DNA from: Perkinsus olseni
Lineage: Eukaryota; Perkinsozoa; Perkinsida; Perkinsidae
NCBI GenBank assembly: GCA_013115135.1
Contig: JABANP010000293.1
Coordinates: 1 to 64,000, forward strand
Direction of reading: 5' to 3'
DNA length: 64,000 nt
How positions within the stretch are numbered: the first letter of the stretch is position 1; each line of letters starts with the position of its first letter. The notes under the pieces are model-generated. The model did no database searches, was not told the DNA's origin, and saw only the letters and a list, made by a program, of their open reading frames with translations. Positions 32,430-43,595 of this stretch are shown here, one piece after another. A program made the translations under genes and the position numbers.

Positions 32430-33365
32430 ATGCCCAAAGTTCGCACTCTTCGCTCCAAGAAGGCTCCAGGTAAGCATTGTGGCTTGGCCGTAGTCCGCTG
32501 ACCTCCCCTTTATCAGAGGGCTGGGACGAGATTGAGCCGACTCTGATGGAGTTGGACAGGAAGATGAGAGACGCTGAGAACGAACCGCATGAGGATAAGA
32601 GGAAGACTGAGTTGCTCTGGCCTATCCACAAACTCAACCATCAACGATCGAGGTTAGACGCTCCGTGGCTTTAGACGCTTTCAAGTCTGGTGTGCCATTT
32701 ATCATGATGCTATGAAGCGCTGTACTTTTTGTTTCGCCCAAGAGCGACCCTCTTTATCGGCCGGTCGCAGTTGAACTCTTTTATAGCGTGGAAACCTCGC
32801 TGACGTGCCCGTACCTGAGGGAGCTGATGAGAGGGGCTCGTAGAGAATCGGGTCAACCTGTGCGCTGCGTGGACTCGTAAACGACTAAGGGACGAAACTT
32901 TGAATCTGAATGGCATCTTAGTTTGATTCTGGGCGAGATCTAACCGCCGGCTTTACAGAGGGTATCTTGAGGTTAATCATGACCTTTCACGCGTGATTTA
33001 GATACGTCTTTGACATGTATTATAAAAAAAAGGCCATCTCCAAGGAGCTCTTCAGATACTGTCTCGATGTAGGTCTGCTTCGCTCCGCCTTTTTTCATGA
33101 CTTTTTTTCTCTCAGGAGGGCTGGGCGGATAAACAGCTGGTTTACAAGTGGCGAAAGCCCGGCTATGATCAGCTCTGCTGTATGCTCTGTTGCCAATCGA
33201 CCAATCACAACCAGGTGAGAATCTTTTCCGCTCGCTGAGGTCGCCCATCCCTCCCCTCAGGGAACCACATGCATCTGCCGCGTACCGCGCAGTCAGCTCG
33301 GCGAAGGGAAGGTCGTTCAGTGTGCTCACTGTGGTTGCCGTGGCTGCGCTTCCGGTGACCAGTGA
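32430..33365 (+). CDS. BUD31: BUD31/G10 pre-mRNA splicing factor
   Basis: Five exons (32430-32469, 32517-32652, 33002-33068, 33116-33214, 33261-33365) give 148 residues against 144 in human. The sequence starts [13 protein letters not shown], continues [20 protein letters not shown] and [17 protein letters not shown], and ends in the zinc-binding cysteine cluster ([22 protein letters not shown]). BUD31 is a core spliceosome component of the activated complex (Prp19-related), in line with the intron-dense genes here. Three introns are 46-47 nt; intron 2 is 349 nt. Start and stop match the family exactly. Confidence 0.97.
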
Positions 33366-34412
33366 GAGGCCCTCATCCTCTGTACCGTATAATGATGACC
33401 ATTACTAGAGACACGTTCCAAGGCTTGATGGGTTGTGTTGTGCTCAGTCGGCTCAGCCAGTTCAGGGCCGTGGTTATTTTCGGAATGTCGTCGGATGAGG
33501 CTGATTCGCGTATGTTACAACTAGAGGGTTTAGCGAGTCGCGATAAACTGAGCTCGAGAGAGGTGTGGGTTTACAGTCCCACGCCTACAGACTCCTGTCG
33601 AGATGCTCAGTTAGGTTGAAGTCTCGGTTGCACCCGTACCAGTTGGCCGTGGCAAAGAGACAAAACGACTTGGCGATTCATCGCCGCTGGTGCCGTGTAC
33701 TTGATTCTTGGAATTCGCTCACTGCGCATGCCGTTCTCGAAGAAATCCCACAGTCGCTGAGGATGGGAGAGGTATTGACCAAACCTCAAACCCGCGGCCC
33801 GGGCCTGTGTTTGGCAATACAGACCAGAGGTTGCGCGTGACTGCAGTGGGACCAAGGTTCCCCAGCTAATCGATTTCTTCTCCAAGAAACCGTGCCGTGT
33901 TTCTCTCCAATAGAACACAACGGGCCCGAGTCTTTCAAACATGCTTTATCATTGCTAGACCTTTTAAAAAAGCCCGACGATTCCTCAAGAGGCTCTCTTT
34001 CGTACTGTTGTGGAGACCGAGGGCCGAACTTACCCTTAGCAAGACCAAGCATTGTCATAGTTGACTTGTAAACGCAACACAAAAAGCTGGCCGAGTAGCT
34101 GTCTTTGAAAGTGCTGCGTAGCTCCGATCGAAGACGGAACTGATTTGTGAGAAATAATCAGCAACCAACATTCCAAAAAATCTAGAGCAAACTCAGATCG
34201 CCGGAAGGCCGAGCTCAGCAGCTTTCTACTGAACCGACCGACAGTATGAATGGCGCTCGAGCCTTGAAGCCCATGGATCTCGGAAGGCGCTTCCGAGGTC
34301 CATGATCAGAGTAAATCTGCTTGTAGTGAGCGGACCCAAAAGTTGGAAAAAAAGAGATTGAGTGAATTCGAATCCACAGTGAAACGAGCATCTGCTCTTG
34401 AGGGAAAAAGAT
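33366..34412. other. Intergenic with weak frames
   Basis: Plus-strand frames at 33487-33618 (MSSDEADSRMLQLEGLASRD) and 33565-33840 (SRLHPYQLAVAKRQNDLAIHRRW) look mildly coding, but I found no convincing splice between them. The segmental duplication begins at about 34130. Confidence 0.3.
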
Positions 34413-35940
34413 CTAAGTGAAATCGTAACGAGCATAGAGGAAAAGAGTAGGTGAGAGGTCTGACAGGAGAAGAAAGTGATGACTTTCTAGTTAGCGCTCC
34501 GCTCGTCCCATAGGACTCACTCCGAATTTTGATGAATTTGGACTTCTCATACAGAGCGATAGCGCCTTGATTACTCGAGCTCACATGCAGGAACATGGCG
34601 ACTACTCTGGGCTCCGTCCTGCCAATCTGAAAATTGGGAATGGTAGAGCAGATTTATCGGAGCTGAGCGGACTGAATATCTCAGTCGGAACTCGGAACAT
34701 CGAGGAGAGTGGTGAACTCACCTCCCTAAAAGTCTCCGCCAGAAGATTCTTGGCGATGCCCATCCGTTGCCAATTGTCTGCCACTTTCACCTGAAAGTGA
34801 CAGAGCTGACCTAGCATCTCTAAATAGCGCCTCCCAACCTACGAAATAGATGTGCCCGATGATTTTTTTGACGCTCGACAAGAGTTGACGAGTGTTGCTC
34901 GATCCTGACCTGCAACACGGACACTCTGGAGGCAGCGACCGCCTTCCCGCGGTGAATTGCCGGAGGCCAATTCATTACGAGGGGCGAGGACCTCTTTTTT
35001 GACGACAAGAAACTAATCCCAACTCACACGTGGGCGAGGATCGCCTTTCGGTCTTTCGGGCCGAGATGCTTCGCCGGAATGACCATTTGGACCACCCCAA
35101 CAACGGACTGAAATGAAGGAAACCCCATCAGCTGATGAACCGGCTACACACACTGTCACGGGTTCTATGTAAATATCGTGGCTCCACAGTCTCTTACCTT
35201 TTGGCCGGGGGAGGCGGCATCCACTGCCACGGAGCAAAAGTTGTCTTCACAAAAGCCTTTGGCTTGCCCTCCAATAAGGCTCATGTCATCGCCATGATAA
35301 TAGCGGCGATAGATAACGTTTTGAGCATGCAAACGCACCTGACACTCTCACACTGATGTGAGTTGCTGATGGCTGCGGAAGACAACTCACGGTGAGGGAG
35401 AACAACACAGATGCGTAGAGCAGGGATCTCATTCGCGTGGTAAAGTAGCTAAAAAATGTGAAGGAAGACTAAGATGGTGGCAGAATGCGTGAAGGCCCTG
35501 TAAGATGAAGTATTATCAAGATGCGTATACTGAGCCGCAAGTATGCAGCGAACCCTTCGTAGGTTGGCCCGGCTCTGAGACAACGAACGGGTATGAACGA
35601 AGAGGCTGTGACGGTGAACCTAGCTTAGCGTGACGGCGTCACAACTGCTATCGGTTACGCTCGCCCAAAAAAAGAGGGTCCTCCCTCGCCCTTGTGATGT
35701 TGAGGGGCGATCGACCGCTACTTTACCTCTTTCGAGTTTACTGATGGGCTGAGGATGAAAAGAGGATGAAACGATAGGTTGAGGAGCTTTTGCGGGCCGT
35801 AGCAGCTAGACTTCTACCCGGGAGGGAGAGCGGACGGAAGCAAGCGTTAGAGACAGATCGCTTTATATGGAGCTCGAAGCTCCGAGCTTCACGCTGAAGG
35901 TGACGTGCAGCAGTCGTAGTAGTGCTGTAAGTCTCCATGT
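34130..35940. repeat. Segmental duplication, copy A (pair with 39140-40920)
   Basis: From GAGAAATAATCAG at about 34150 to about 35435 the two copies are very similar, including gene, introns and a common hairpin region. Beyond the gene start similarity becomes patchy but returns (GGGCCGTAGC..GCTAGAC..GGAAG at about 35790-35860 and 40843-40893). Direct orientation, about 5 kb apart. Confidence 0.85.
34413..35432 (-). CDS. GNAT-fold acetyltransferase with signal-peptide-like start, copy A
   Basis: Six exons: 35432-35391, 35338-35198, 35107 to about 35030, about 34838-34722, 34626-34521, 34459-34413 (about 176 residues). The N terminus MRSLLYASVLFSLTVRLHAQ looks like a cleavable signal. The core has the GNAT strand-turn (YLEML), the acetyl-CoA-binding Q/RxxGxA loop as QRMGIA (about 111-116), and the end motif ALYEKSKF (about 150-157), as in N-terminal acetyltransferases. 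The 3/4 exon junction is ambiguous (donor GTGTGAG or GTGAGTT). A 27-nt in-frame segment before the QRMGIA loop is read as coding but has intron-like ends. Substrate unknown; secretory location inferred. Confidence 0.7.
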
Positions 35941-36725
35941 CACATGAATAGTGCTCCAAAGTAACGGTCCGAATGGAAGCTTACGGAACTCCTGTCTTGG
36001 AGATCGGGCATGATTAATAATCCCGAAGCTGGGATTATATGGGTACAGCCCGTGACGTGCGGCAAACCCGACATGGTTCGAAGTGTAGTAAATTAAACCA
36101 AACCCAAAGCACTCGTTATGAGTAAAGGTCGTCGGCTTTACACGAGCTTGAATAACAGTAACATCTGAGTAATGCGCTCTAGCGTCACGCTATATGCGAC
36201 ACAGCAAAAACTTGAAATCGGAGACAAGTATTGTGCAGTATAGGGACAATCTCTACAAAGCGTGGGAGCTCTAGCTCGTAGGGTCCAGGACAATGAACGA
36301 GTGTGTCTCTTCCGCGATTCCGTTACGGGCTTAAGTTAATAGTAATGTGTTCGCGACCCTGCATTACGTTATGGATGTACTGTGCTTTACACTGTACGGT
36401 AGTTACACTATGAATCACGATCGCATTGGTAAGTGCGACTTGAAGTGCTATGGACGGAATGGTAGAGTATTGGAAGCCAGAGCTCAACGTCAACCAATAT
36501 TGGTTTCATTTTTGGTCCAAGCAAATTGCCATCGGCTTATTTTCTTGGATCATGCGGCGTCCCATTCTTTGCTGAAGAGATGTAGGCGTTATGCAGTTCG
36601 CACTCTCCTATGGTCACTTCGCTATGCCGATCCCTCTGATGAGATCGGAACGAGAGTCCGTCGTCGTCTCAGCGATAAACCGTACCGGTAACGATTCCGA
36701 GTCTTGTTCCCATAATGCCAGACAC

Positions 36726-36766
36726 GATAGCATGTCGACTATAAACTTTATAGTCGGCATGCTATC
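36726..36766. repeat. 20-bp inverted repeat, 1-nt centre
   Basis: Arms 36726-36745 and 36747-36766 match at 19 of 20 positions round one C. Confidence 0.93.
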
Positions 36767-37420
36767 GGTATGCCTTTATAGTATAGTGGCATTATTCCGA
36801 CGAACCCGATCTCCAAGCATCTTAGGTCGACGCTAAGAGGATACAAAACTGGTCAATATAGGGCATGTTTTCCCCCGTATAGGCAGAACAATCGATTTGA
36901 AGTACATTTTATTGCTCGACCTGTTCTACACATCCTGTTGGATCACCTCTCATAGCGTTAGATTTCGGAGGTCTAGATGCCTCATGGTCATATAGACTAT
37001 GTGTTCCAGTCATTTAAGGGCTCCTCTGCTCAGTCCGTCTGACTGAAATTCCCGCCGGAAGGCACAGTGGTTACCCCGCGTGAGCCGGTGGCTCAAGTTC
37101 CAGAGATCACGAGAGCCGGGTGAGTCCACCGCATGTCCACCGATGGGTCTGAGCATCCGATCACAGTAGTGGAGGATGTGGTAGATCGGTTCGCTGGATT
37201 TGTCTCAGGCAGCGTGAGGGATAGCATAGGAAGCACTAACAGCTTGTCCCTCGTGTTATGCCGCCGGATCTGACCCTGCTCAGATCTGTTTCTCACATGA
37301 TGTAGGGACACCGCCAATGGCGGTCTACCACGGTCGCTTCGAGAACCAGATCCACGCTTAGGTGCTCACCAGCGAGCGAGCCACAGCTTGTGACTCCCTA
37401 GCAGGTTATCTTACCTTCTC

Positions 37421-37449
37421 AGTGCAGGTGAGAAGTTCTCACCTGCACT
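37421..37449. repeat. Perfect 14-bp inverted repeat, 1-nt centre
   Basis: Arms 37421-37434 and 37436-37449 round one G. Confidence 0.93.
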
Positions 37450-39139
37450 CAGCTGTCTCTAAATACTTCTTGCTCGTGGAATCAGATAAAATACCGCTCT
37501 TCAGTGACTAGTCGTCACTTTCGGGGGTTTATTTCCGACTGACATAACGTCAGTGACGTTGCGAGTTCGATATTCAAGGCCCTTGAATCAAGGGTGTCAG
37601 AGCATTATTTACCGCTCTATTTGTGTCTGCCGCGGGCGAAGCCGGGAGTATGGCATATGTAATCGGTATAGTTTCTCGTATGAATTCTCGGACAATACGT
37701 ACGAGGAGTGCTGCAGTGCTAATATGTCAATTATGCTATGTACTTGCACTTGTCGACTGTGAACAGTCTTTCGGGTAGTCCAGACCCAAGGATCTCTTAT
37801 CTCCCGGAGACTATCCCCGTTAGGGTACCATGATCTTCTTGCCTTAGACTGCTGCCGTCGGAGAGGTCCGACTTTCTGAATTCCGCCCTTGATCTTGGTC
37901 GAGGTCCTCGAGGGTCATGCTCTCTTGCAGGCATCCTTCGTGGCATTTTTGCCGTAGTCAATTGCGCGGTAGTTGTCACCGACGTCACCGGAAGTCACCA
38001 GATAGATGCGGTATCTACAATGCCTCGGAGATATGGTTCTATAGGGTGCCACCCTTAGCAATGCTAAGGCTATTCGACATTCTACACTGTTAGGCCGGGA
38101 TCAGACCGGTGGATACTCGGGCCCGCCGCAGCAGCCCTGACTGAGCCCAGCTTTCCTCGCATCTCGTTCTCGGACGTTTTCCGCCCACCATCATCCATCT
38201 GGCAAATATGCCAGACATGCATCGAAAATCTACGCATTATTTGTACTCGTGGAACGCAAGATACCGCAGCTGCAGCAGCAGTGCTGCCCATGAGTATATA
38301 CTACCGATTAGATAGTGGAAACCAACTGTGCGTGGCTACTTCAGCCAAATTGAGTGGAAGAGGGGGACAAGCAAGCCGGTCATCAGTACTCTTCAATAGG
38401 TCTCATTTAGTTAGCATCATGATACATCAGGCTTGTTTGGCGTTGAGCGAGAGCTTCGAGGACGCCTTGCAGCTGTCGCTGAGACGAGTTGGTGTTCGCG
38501 ACCATCGAAGCCCAGCTGCTTGACAGGTTCTTTCCCACATCATTTTAGAACCACATTCGCGCGTTCGCTCGCAGCAAATGACTGCCTCCTGAATGACGGC
38601 CACTCAGTGGCCCCTCGGAGGGGCCCCCTCCCTTAGGTTCTACAGCAGGCCGACCCGGAGGATAGAAGGCGGCCGCACTATGCTCTACACCGCGCAAAAA
38701 AGTCGCAGAGATTCGTGTTTTTTCTGCATTTTGTCGGCTCAGGGAATTATTTCGCAGCGAGGCTCCACTGGAGGTCAGCACATACTCCGCTGGAGACACC
38801 CTCCTCTCAAGTTAATTTCCCCGTGGTTGACGAGAACTGCAAAACTCGCCCTATCAGCTCGTTGCAAATTCTCAGCAACTCACGGCTCACCGCGAGTTGT
38901 GAAATCATTAATATCCACTGTGGAGTATAATTGCCATTTCAGCTACATACGAAAGGCTAGCTGGAATCGAGAGAGTATCTTATGAATACTCGATCCCAAA
39001 AGTATTACATTCGAATCCTGATTCGTCGAATTTGCGGCATTGTTCATTTTCAGGGGTTTTTTCGTGTCATCAGCTGAAACTTGCGAACGCAACATAGGGA
39101 ATTGGGTGACTAGCTTCAGCTGACAGTGTTGTGTCCCAC

Positions 39140-40920
39140 TAATTGGGGGCGAAACTGATTGAATTTGTGAGAAATAATCAGCTTACCACTTTCCAAAAAG
39201 TCTGATGCCGCGGGAAAGAGAGATCAGAAAATCTCTGCTATCCGTAGCGATAGTATGAATGGCCACGGGCCACTTACAGAAGCGCCGTGCTGGTCGGCGC
39301 TTCCGAGATCCATGTTACGAATAACTCATTTTAAATAAGTCTAGCAGTTGAAATGAGTAATTGGACCGAGTGACGAAATAGTTGGAAAAAAGGAAATTCA
39401 GTGGAATCGAATCCACAGTTAAGCGAGCATATGCTCTTGAGGGAAATAGAGCTAAGTGAAATCGTAACGCGCATAGAGGAAATGAGTAGGTGAGAGGTCT
39501 GACAAGAGAAGAAAGTGAAGACTTTCTAGTTAGCGCTCCGCTCGTCCCATAGGACTCACTCCGAATTTTGATGAATTTGGACTTCTCATACAGAGCGATA
39601 GCGCCTGGATTATCCGAGGTCACATGCAGGAACATGGCGACTACCCTGGGCTCCGTCCTGCCAATCTGATAAATGGGAATGGTAGAACAGATTTATCGGA
39701 GCTGAGCGGACTGAATATCTCAGTCGGAACTCGGAACGTCGAGGAGAGTGATGAACTCACCTCCCTAAAAGTCTCCGCCAGAAGATTCTTGGCGATGCCC
39801 ATCCGTTGCCAATTGTCTGCCACTTTCACCTGAAAGTGACAGAGCTGACCTAGCATCTCTAAATAGCGCCTCCCAACCTACGAAATAGATGTGCCCGAGG
39901 ATTTTTTTGACGCTCGACAAGAGTTGACGAGTGTTGCTTGATCCCGACCTGCAACACGAACACTGTCGGAACAGCGACTGCCTTTCCGCGGTGAATTGCC
40001 AAACTTCAATTTATCACGAGAGGCAAGGACCTCTTTTTTGACGACAAGAAACTAATCCCAACTCACATGTGGGCGAGGATCGCCTTTCGGTCTTTCGGGC
40101 CGAGATGCTTCGCCGGAATGACCATCTGGACCACCCCAACAACGGACTGAAATGAAGGAAACCGCATCAGCTGATGAACCGGCTACACACTGTCACGGGT
40201 TCTATGTAAATATCGGGACTCCACAGTCTCTTACCTTTTGGCCGGGGGAGGCGGCATCCACTGCCACGGAGCAAAAGTTGTCTTCACAGAAGCCTTTGGC
40301 TTGCCCTCCAATAAGGCTCATGTCGTCGCCATGATAATAGCGACGATAGATAACGTTTTGAGCATGTAAACGCACCTGACACTTTCACACTGATGTGAGT
40401 TGCTGATGACTGCGGAAGACAACTCACGGTGAGGGAGAACAACACAGATACGTAGAGCAGGGATCTCATTCGCGAGAGGGAGAAGCTGGGAAAAGTTTGG
40501 AAGGAAAACCTAGAGGCAAAATAGGTCGGGACCGTGCGAGAGTCTCACAGTGAGACAAGGAATGACTCGCAAAGTCTCCGACCGAACCGCGAGTACGCAG
40601 GCTGCAGTGCAGCGAATCCAACATGGTTCGAAGCGTGCGGGGTCTTACACAATGAACTGGTGTGAGCCTCATAGATTTAGTGACAGGGAACCTAGCGTGA
40701 CGTGACGTCGGCCCGAAGATACAGGGTACTCCCTCGCCTTTGTGGCATATATGGAACTACCAGTTGCAGGCTGACCTTTTTGGAGCTTCCTGAAGGGCAA
40801 CGGGTGAAGAGAGGATTCAGGAATGCGTTGAGGTGCTTTCACGGGCCGTAGCCGCTAGACGTCTGCCCGGTAGCGAGAGTGGACGGAAGTAAGGATTGGA
40901 GACAGACCGGCCTGTGACAC
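39140..40920. repeat. Segmental duplication, copy B
   Basis: Direct-repeat partner of 34130-35940; see that entry. Differences in the gene region are scattered single bases. Confidence 0.85.
39452..40469 (-). CDS. GNAT-fold acetyltransferase with signal-peptide-like start, copy B
   Basis: Same exon order and splice sites as copy A (first exon 40469-40428, second 40375-40235, stop TAG at 39454-39452). Start MRSLLYVSVLFSLTV; QRMGIA and ALYEKSKF are unchanged. At the end of exon 3, copy B reads CACATGTGAGT where copy A has CACGTGTGAGT, so only the GTGAGT donor is shared by both; this favours that donor. All exons remain open, so both copies appear functional. Same uncertainty on substrate and location. 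Confidence 0.7.
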
Positions 40921-41734
40921 AGGCCCTGTGTGGAGCTTAAGAGTCCGAACTTCACAATAGAAGTGAATAACGTTCCATATAGCTGGAACCAGATTCCAGG
41001 TTCGAGGAACCAGGAATCTATGGAATCCCATCTGATCTGACTTACACAATAGCGGGTCGATAACTCTGGAAGTTCGCGACACTCCCGCGCTACTGATTGG
41101 GCATGATTCATCACCATTGATCATCTTTGGTCACCTGCTTAGGAATCGATGATCCAAACAGAATCATCGCTGCCCAAGTTGACTCAACTTAGTTGAACCG
41201 TTCAATAAGAGGCATCAAACTCAAAGGCTTTGACGGTCAGAGGGATCATGGGGCTGAGTCAGACCGGCTGACAGGATAGGTAATGTCCCTTCAAGGAACT
41301 CTATAGGAGGCTTGCTCGTTCTTCTTGAACCATACAAACTGTGCTCAATGAGCACTGCTCATCCGAGGCCTCATAGGGTCCACTGGAGATAATGAGCTTC
41401 GTTAGCACGTCATGAGGTTTACGACAATTTTTGATTTATAACCTTGCCGCTGGAGGGATCGCGGTCGAGTCGCAAATGCAGCCCCGTACCTGTCGCGGAC
41501 CGCGACCGCGAGTCGCGCCGCGACTCGGCAACCATGCCCCGGCAACCGAACCGAAATGGTTTCGTTTTTCGGTTTCGATTTTTTGTTGAGGGCATCCGTT
41601 TGGATCGGTTTCGGTTCGGATCAGCGTCGCCGAATTTCGTTTTCGTTTCGAATTTTCGGTAATAATTTTCGATTTAATATTCTGACGCTCTGACGATACT
41701 CAATACTCTTTGATGCTCAGAGAATTTGATTCGA

Positions 41735-41795
41735 ACCATGATATTCTGACCATCTGAGTATCAATTTGATACTCAGATGGTCAGATCATCATGGT
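41735..41795. repeat. 30-bp inverted repeat, 1-nt centre
   Basis: Arms 41735-41764 and 41766-41795 match at 28 of 30 positions round one T. Confidence 0.93.
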
Positions 41796-42657
41796 CTTTC
41801 GAGAAGACTCCGCTCTGGACTCTATAGTCTAGATTCGAATCAGTTGTTTCAACTACTCCCGCGGGGTCACACGTCAAAAGGCAATGCTGTAAACGCATAT
41901 CAAAAAGGAGCTCGAAGAAAAAGGATGCCTAGGCGAAATGGCGGGAGTGGCGCAAGGTAAGGCCACGGAATTCCAGACTGGCGATTCACGAAAGATCGGG
42001 TAACGTAGATCGGGTTACGAAAGACCTCCCAGTAAGACCCAGATAATATCATTCGACTGAGCGTTTGTTTGCGTCTCATTTCTCAGTCGCTTGCATTTCG
42101 GTACCAATCAGCTTCTACAAATATAACAACAATTTCATGCCACGGTTCAACGGTTGAACTTCAACCCAACGTTACATGATTTGAGTACACATTTTCCCAG
42201 TTAGGTGACCTAACTTAGGTCTGGTTACGGCCCGTAGCCTACGGCCCGTAAGTGAATCGTAACGATTCGTTACGAGTTTCTAAAGAAAGATAATGTACTT
42301 TAGAGCGATCAACCGAATCGAAGGCGAAATTTCGGGTTTTTTCCCGTTTCGGTTTAGTAGTCCGCTCGCGATTTCGGTTTCGGTCGCTGCTCGACCGAAA
42401 CCGATACGAAACCGAACTTTTCGCTTTCGTCAATTTCGTTTGCCGGCTCCTTCAAAGTTTGAAGGAATTCTTTTGTAAAGACTAGCGTCAAGTAGTTCAA
42501 TACCTAAGCTTCGGACACGCTGTTTGTAATGCCTCTGGTCGGAGTCTACTCGTTCACAAATGGGGACTGGATTGCGCGCGAAAAGGGTGTGTGCCCATAT
42601 GGCAGCTTTATGGGCACACACACCCGACAGCGCGCCCGAGCGACGGAAAGTTGGTGT

Positions 42658-42688
42658 GGAGGCGAAGCTTTATTGAAGCTTCGCCTCC
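42658..42688. repeat. 13-bp perfect inverted repeat, 5-nt loop
   Basis: Arms 42658-42670 and 42676-42688. One of the few with a loop larger than one base. Confidence 0.9.
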
Positions 42689-43079
42689 CCCCTTAACCTT
42701 CGCTGTTGACGTTACGCTCCACTGTCCCACCAGACTGAACACATTCCAGACGTCGAGGAAGCTGAAAGAAGCTCACGTAAGAAATTCCTACTAAGACCTT
42801 CTTAGTAAGAAGTGGGGATACTGTAATTACCGGGAATCACCAAATCGGCCCATGTAGCATATCCACCAGGAGCTTAGAAGTCGAGAGAAGCTGAGGCACG
42901 AGGTCGTCTTCCGGTCACACGCCGTCACGCGAACGATGATTAAGTTGTAGGAGCACACATACAGTGCATTGTACGCGATGTCGATGAAAAGACACCGGTT
43001 GAACGATGAAAACGACTCTCCTGGCGTCGACAAACAGATCGTCAAAAACAATCGACTTCATGTGTGTTGTGGACAGAAT

Positions 43080-43340
43080 TATATGGTTGGGCCATGCTAG
43101 TATCCTTCGTTACAACAATCGATTGGTACTGGCAGAATCATAATAACATAGTTCGTGGCAGCACTTGAGTTATATTGGCCGGGCCATAATAGTATCGTTC
43201 GTGCCAGCATTTGGAGATTGTTTGCGGACTGCTGACATTGATGAGGCAAAATTGAAATGACATTAGTCGGACCACCATGACATCATTCGAGACAATATTT
43301 GGATAACATTGCATGAGCCATAAAAGCTTGACGTGACTAT
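43080..43340. repeat. Degenerate ~46-bp tandem repeat beyond the 3' end of P450 copy A
   Basis: Imperfect units built on GGGCCATAATAGTATCGTTCG, then a CAGCA/CAACA phrase, then a TGATATTGG-like phrase. A related array lies beyond the 3' end of P450 copy B at about 50100-50520. Confidence 0.65.
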
Positions 43341-43595
43341 AATAATGTTGAGAGGGACGGAGGGCAGCCAGGCGTAACCCGAATGTAGCAATGGCGATCA
43401 GATGATGGACCAGAAATAGCAAAAAAGGAGAAGGACGAAGACTTGTTGTATCTTCCGACGATAAGGCTCCTCAGTTGGTACAAGTGCTAGCCTGAAGGTG
43501 ACCTACCGCCGGTTAACGATACTAGTGCTATACTCGTCGGTAAAAAACATTATGCCGTCGTGAATCAACAGAAAACGGCACGGCTGTAAGGGAGT

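Larger units (their letters stand above)
35433..39139. other. Gene-poor spacer between duplication copies
   Basis: No supported gene. Many odd palindromes: 36726-36766, 37421-37449, 37572-37588, 38053-38069 and 38609-38625. Confidence 0.4.
40921..43595. other. Intergenic, palindromes and simple-sequence runs
   Basis: TTTCGGTTTCGGT-type degenerate runs at about 41540-41660 and 42300-42440 (the second partly inverted), and palindromes at 41509-41527, 41735-41795 and 42658-42688. A tandem repeat occupies 43080-43340. No gene supported. Confidence 0.45.

Noticed and set aside
41540..42440. TTTCGGTTTCGGT runs as an interstitial telomere
   Set aside because: The unit is irregular, occurs in both orientations and does not match a known telomere repeat.
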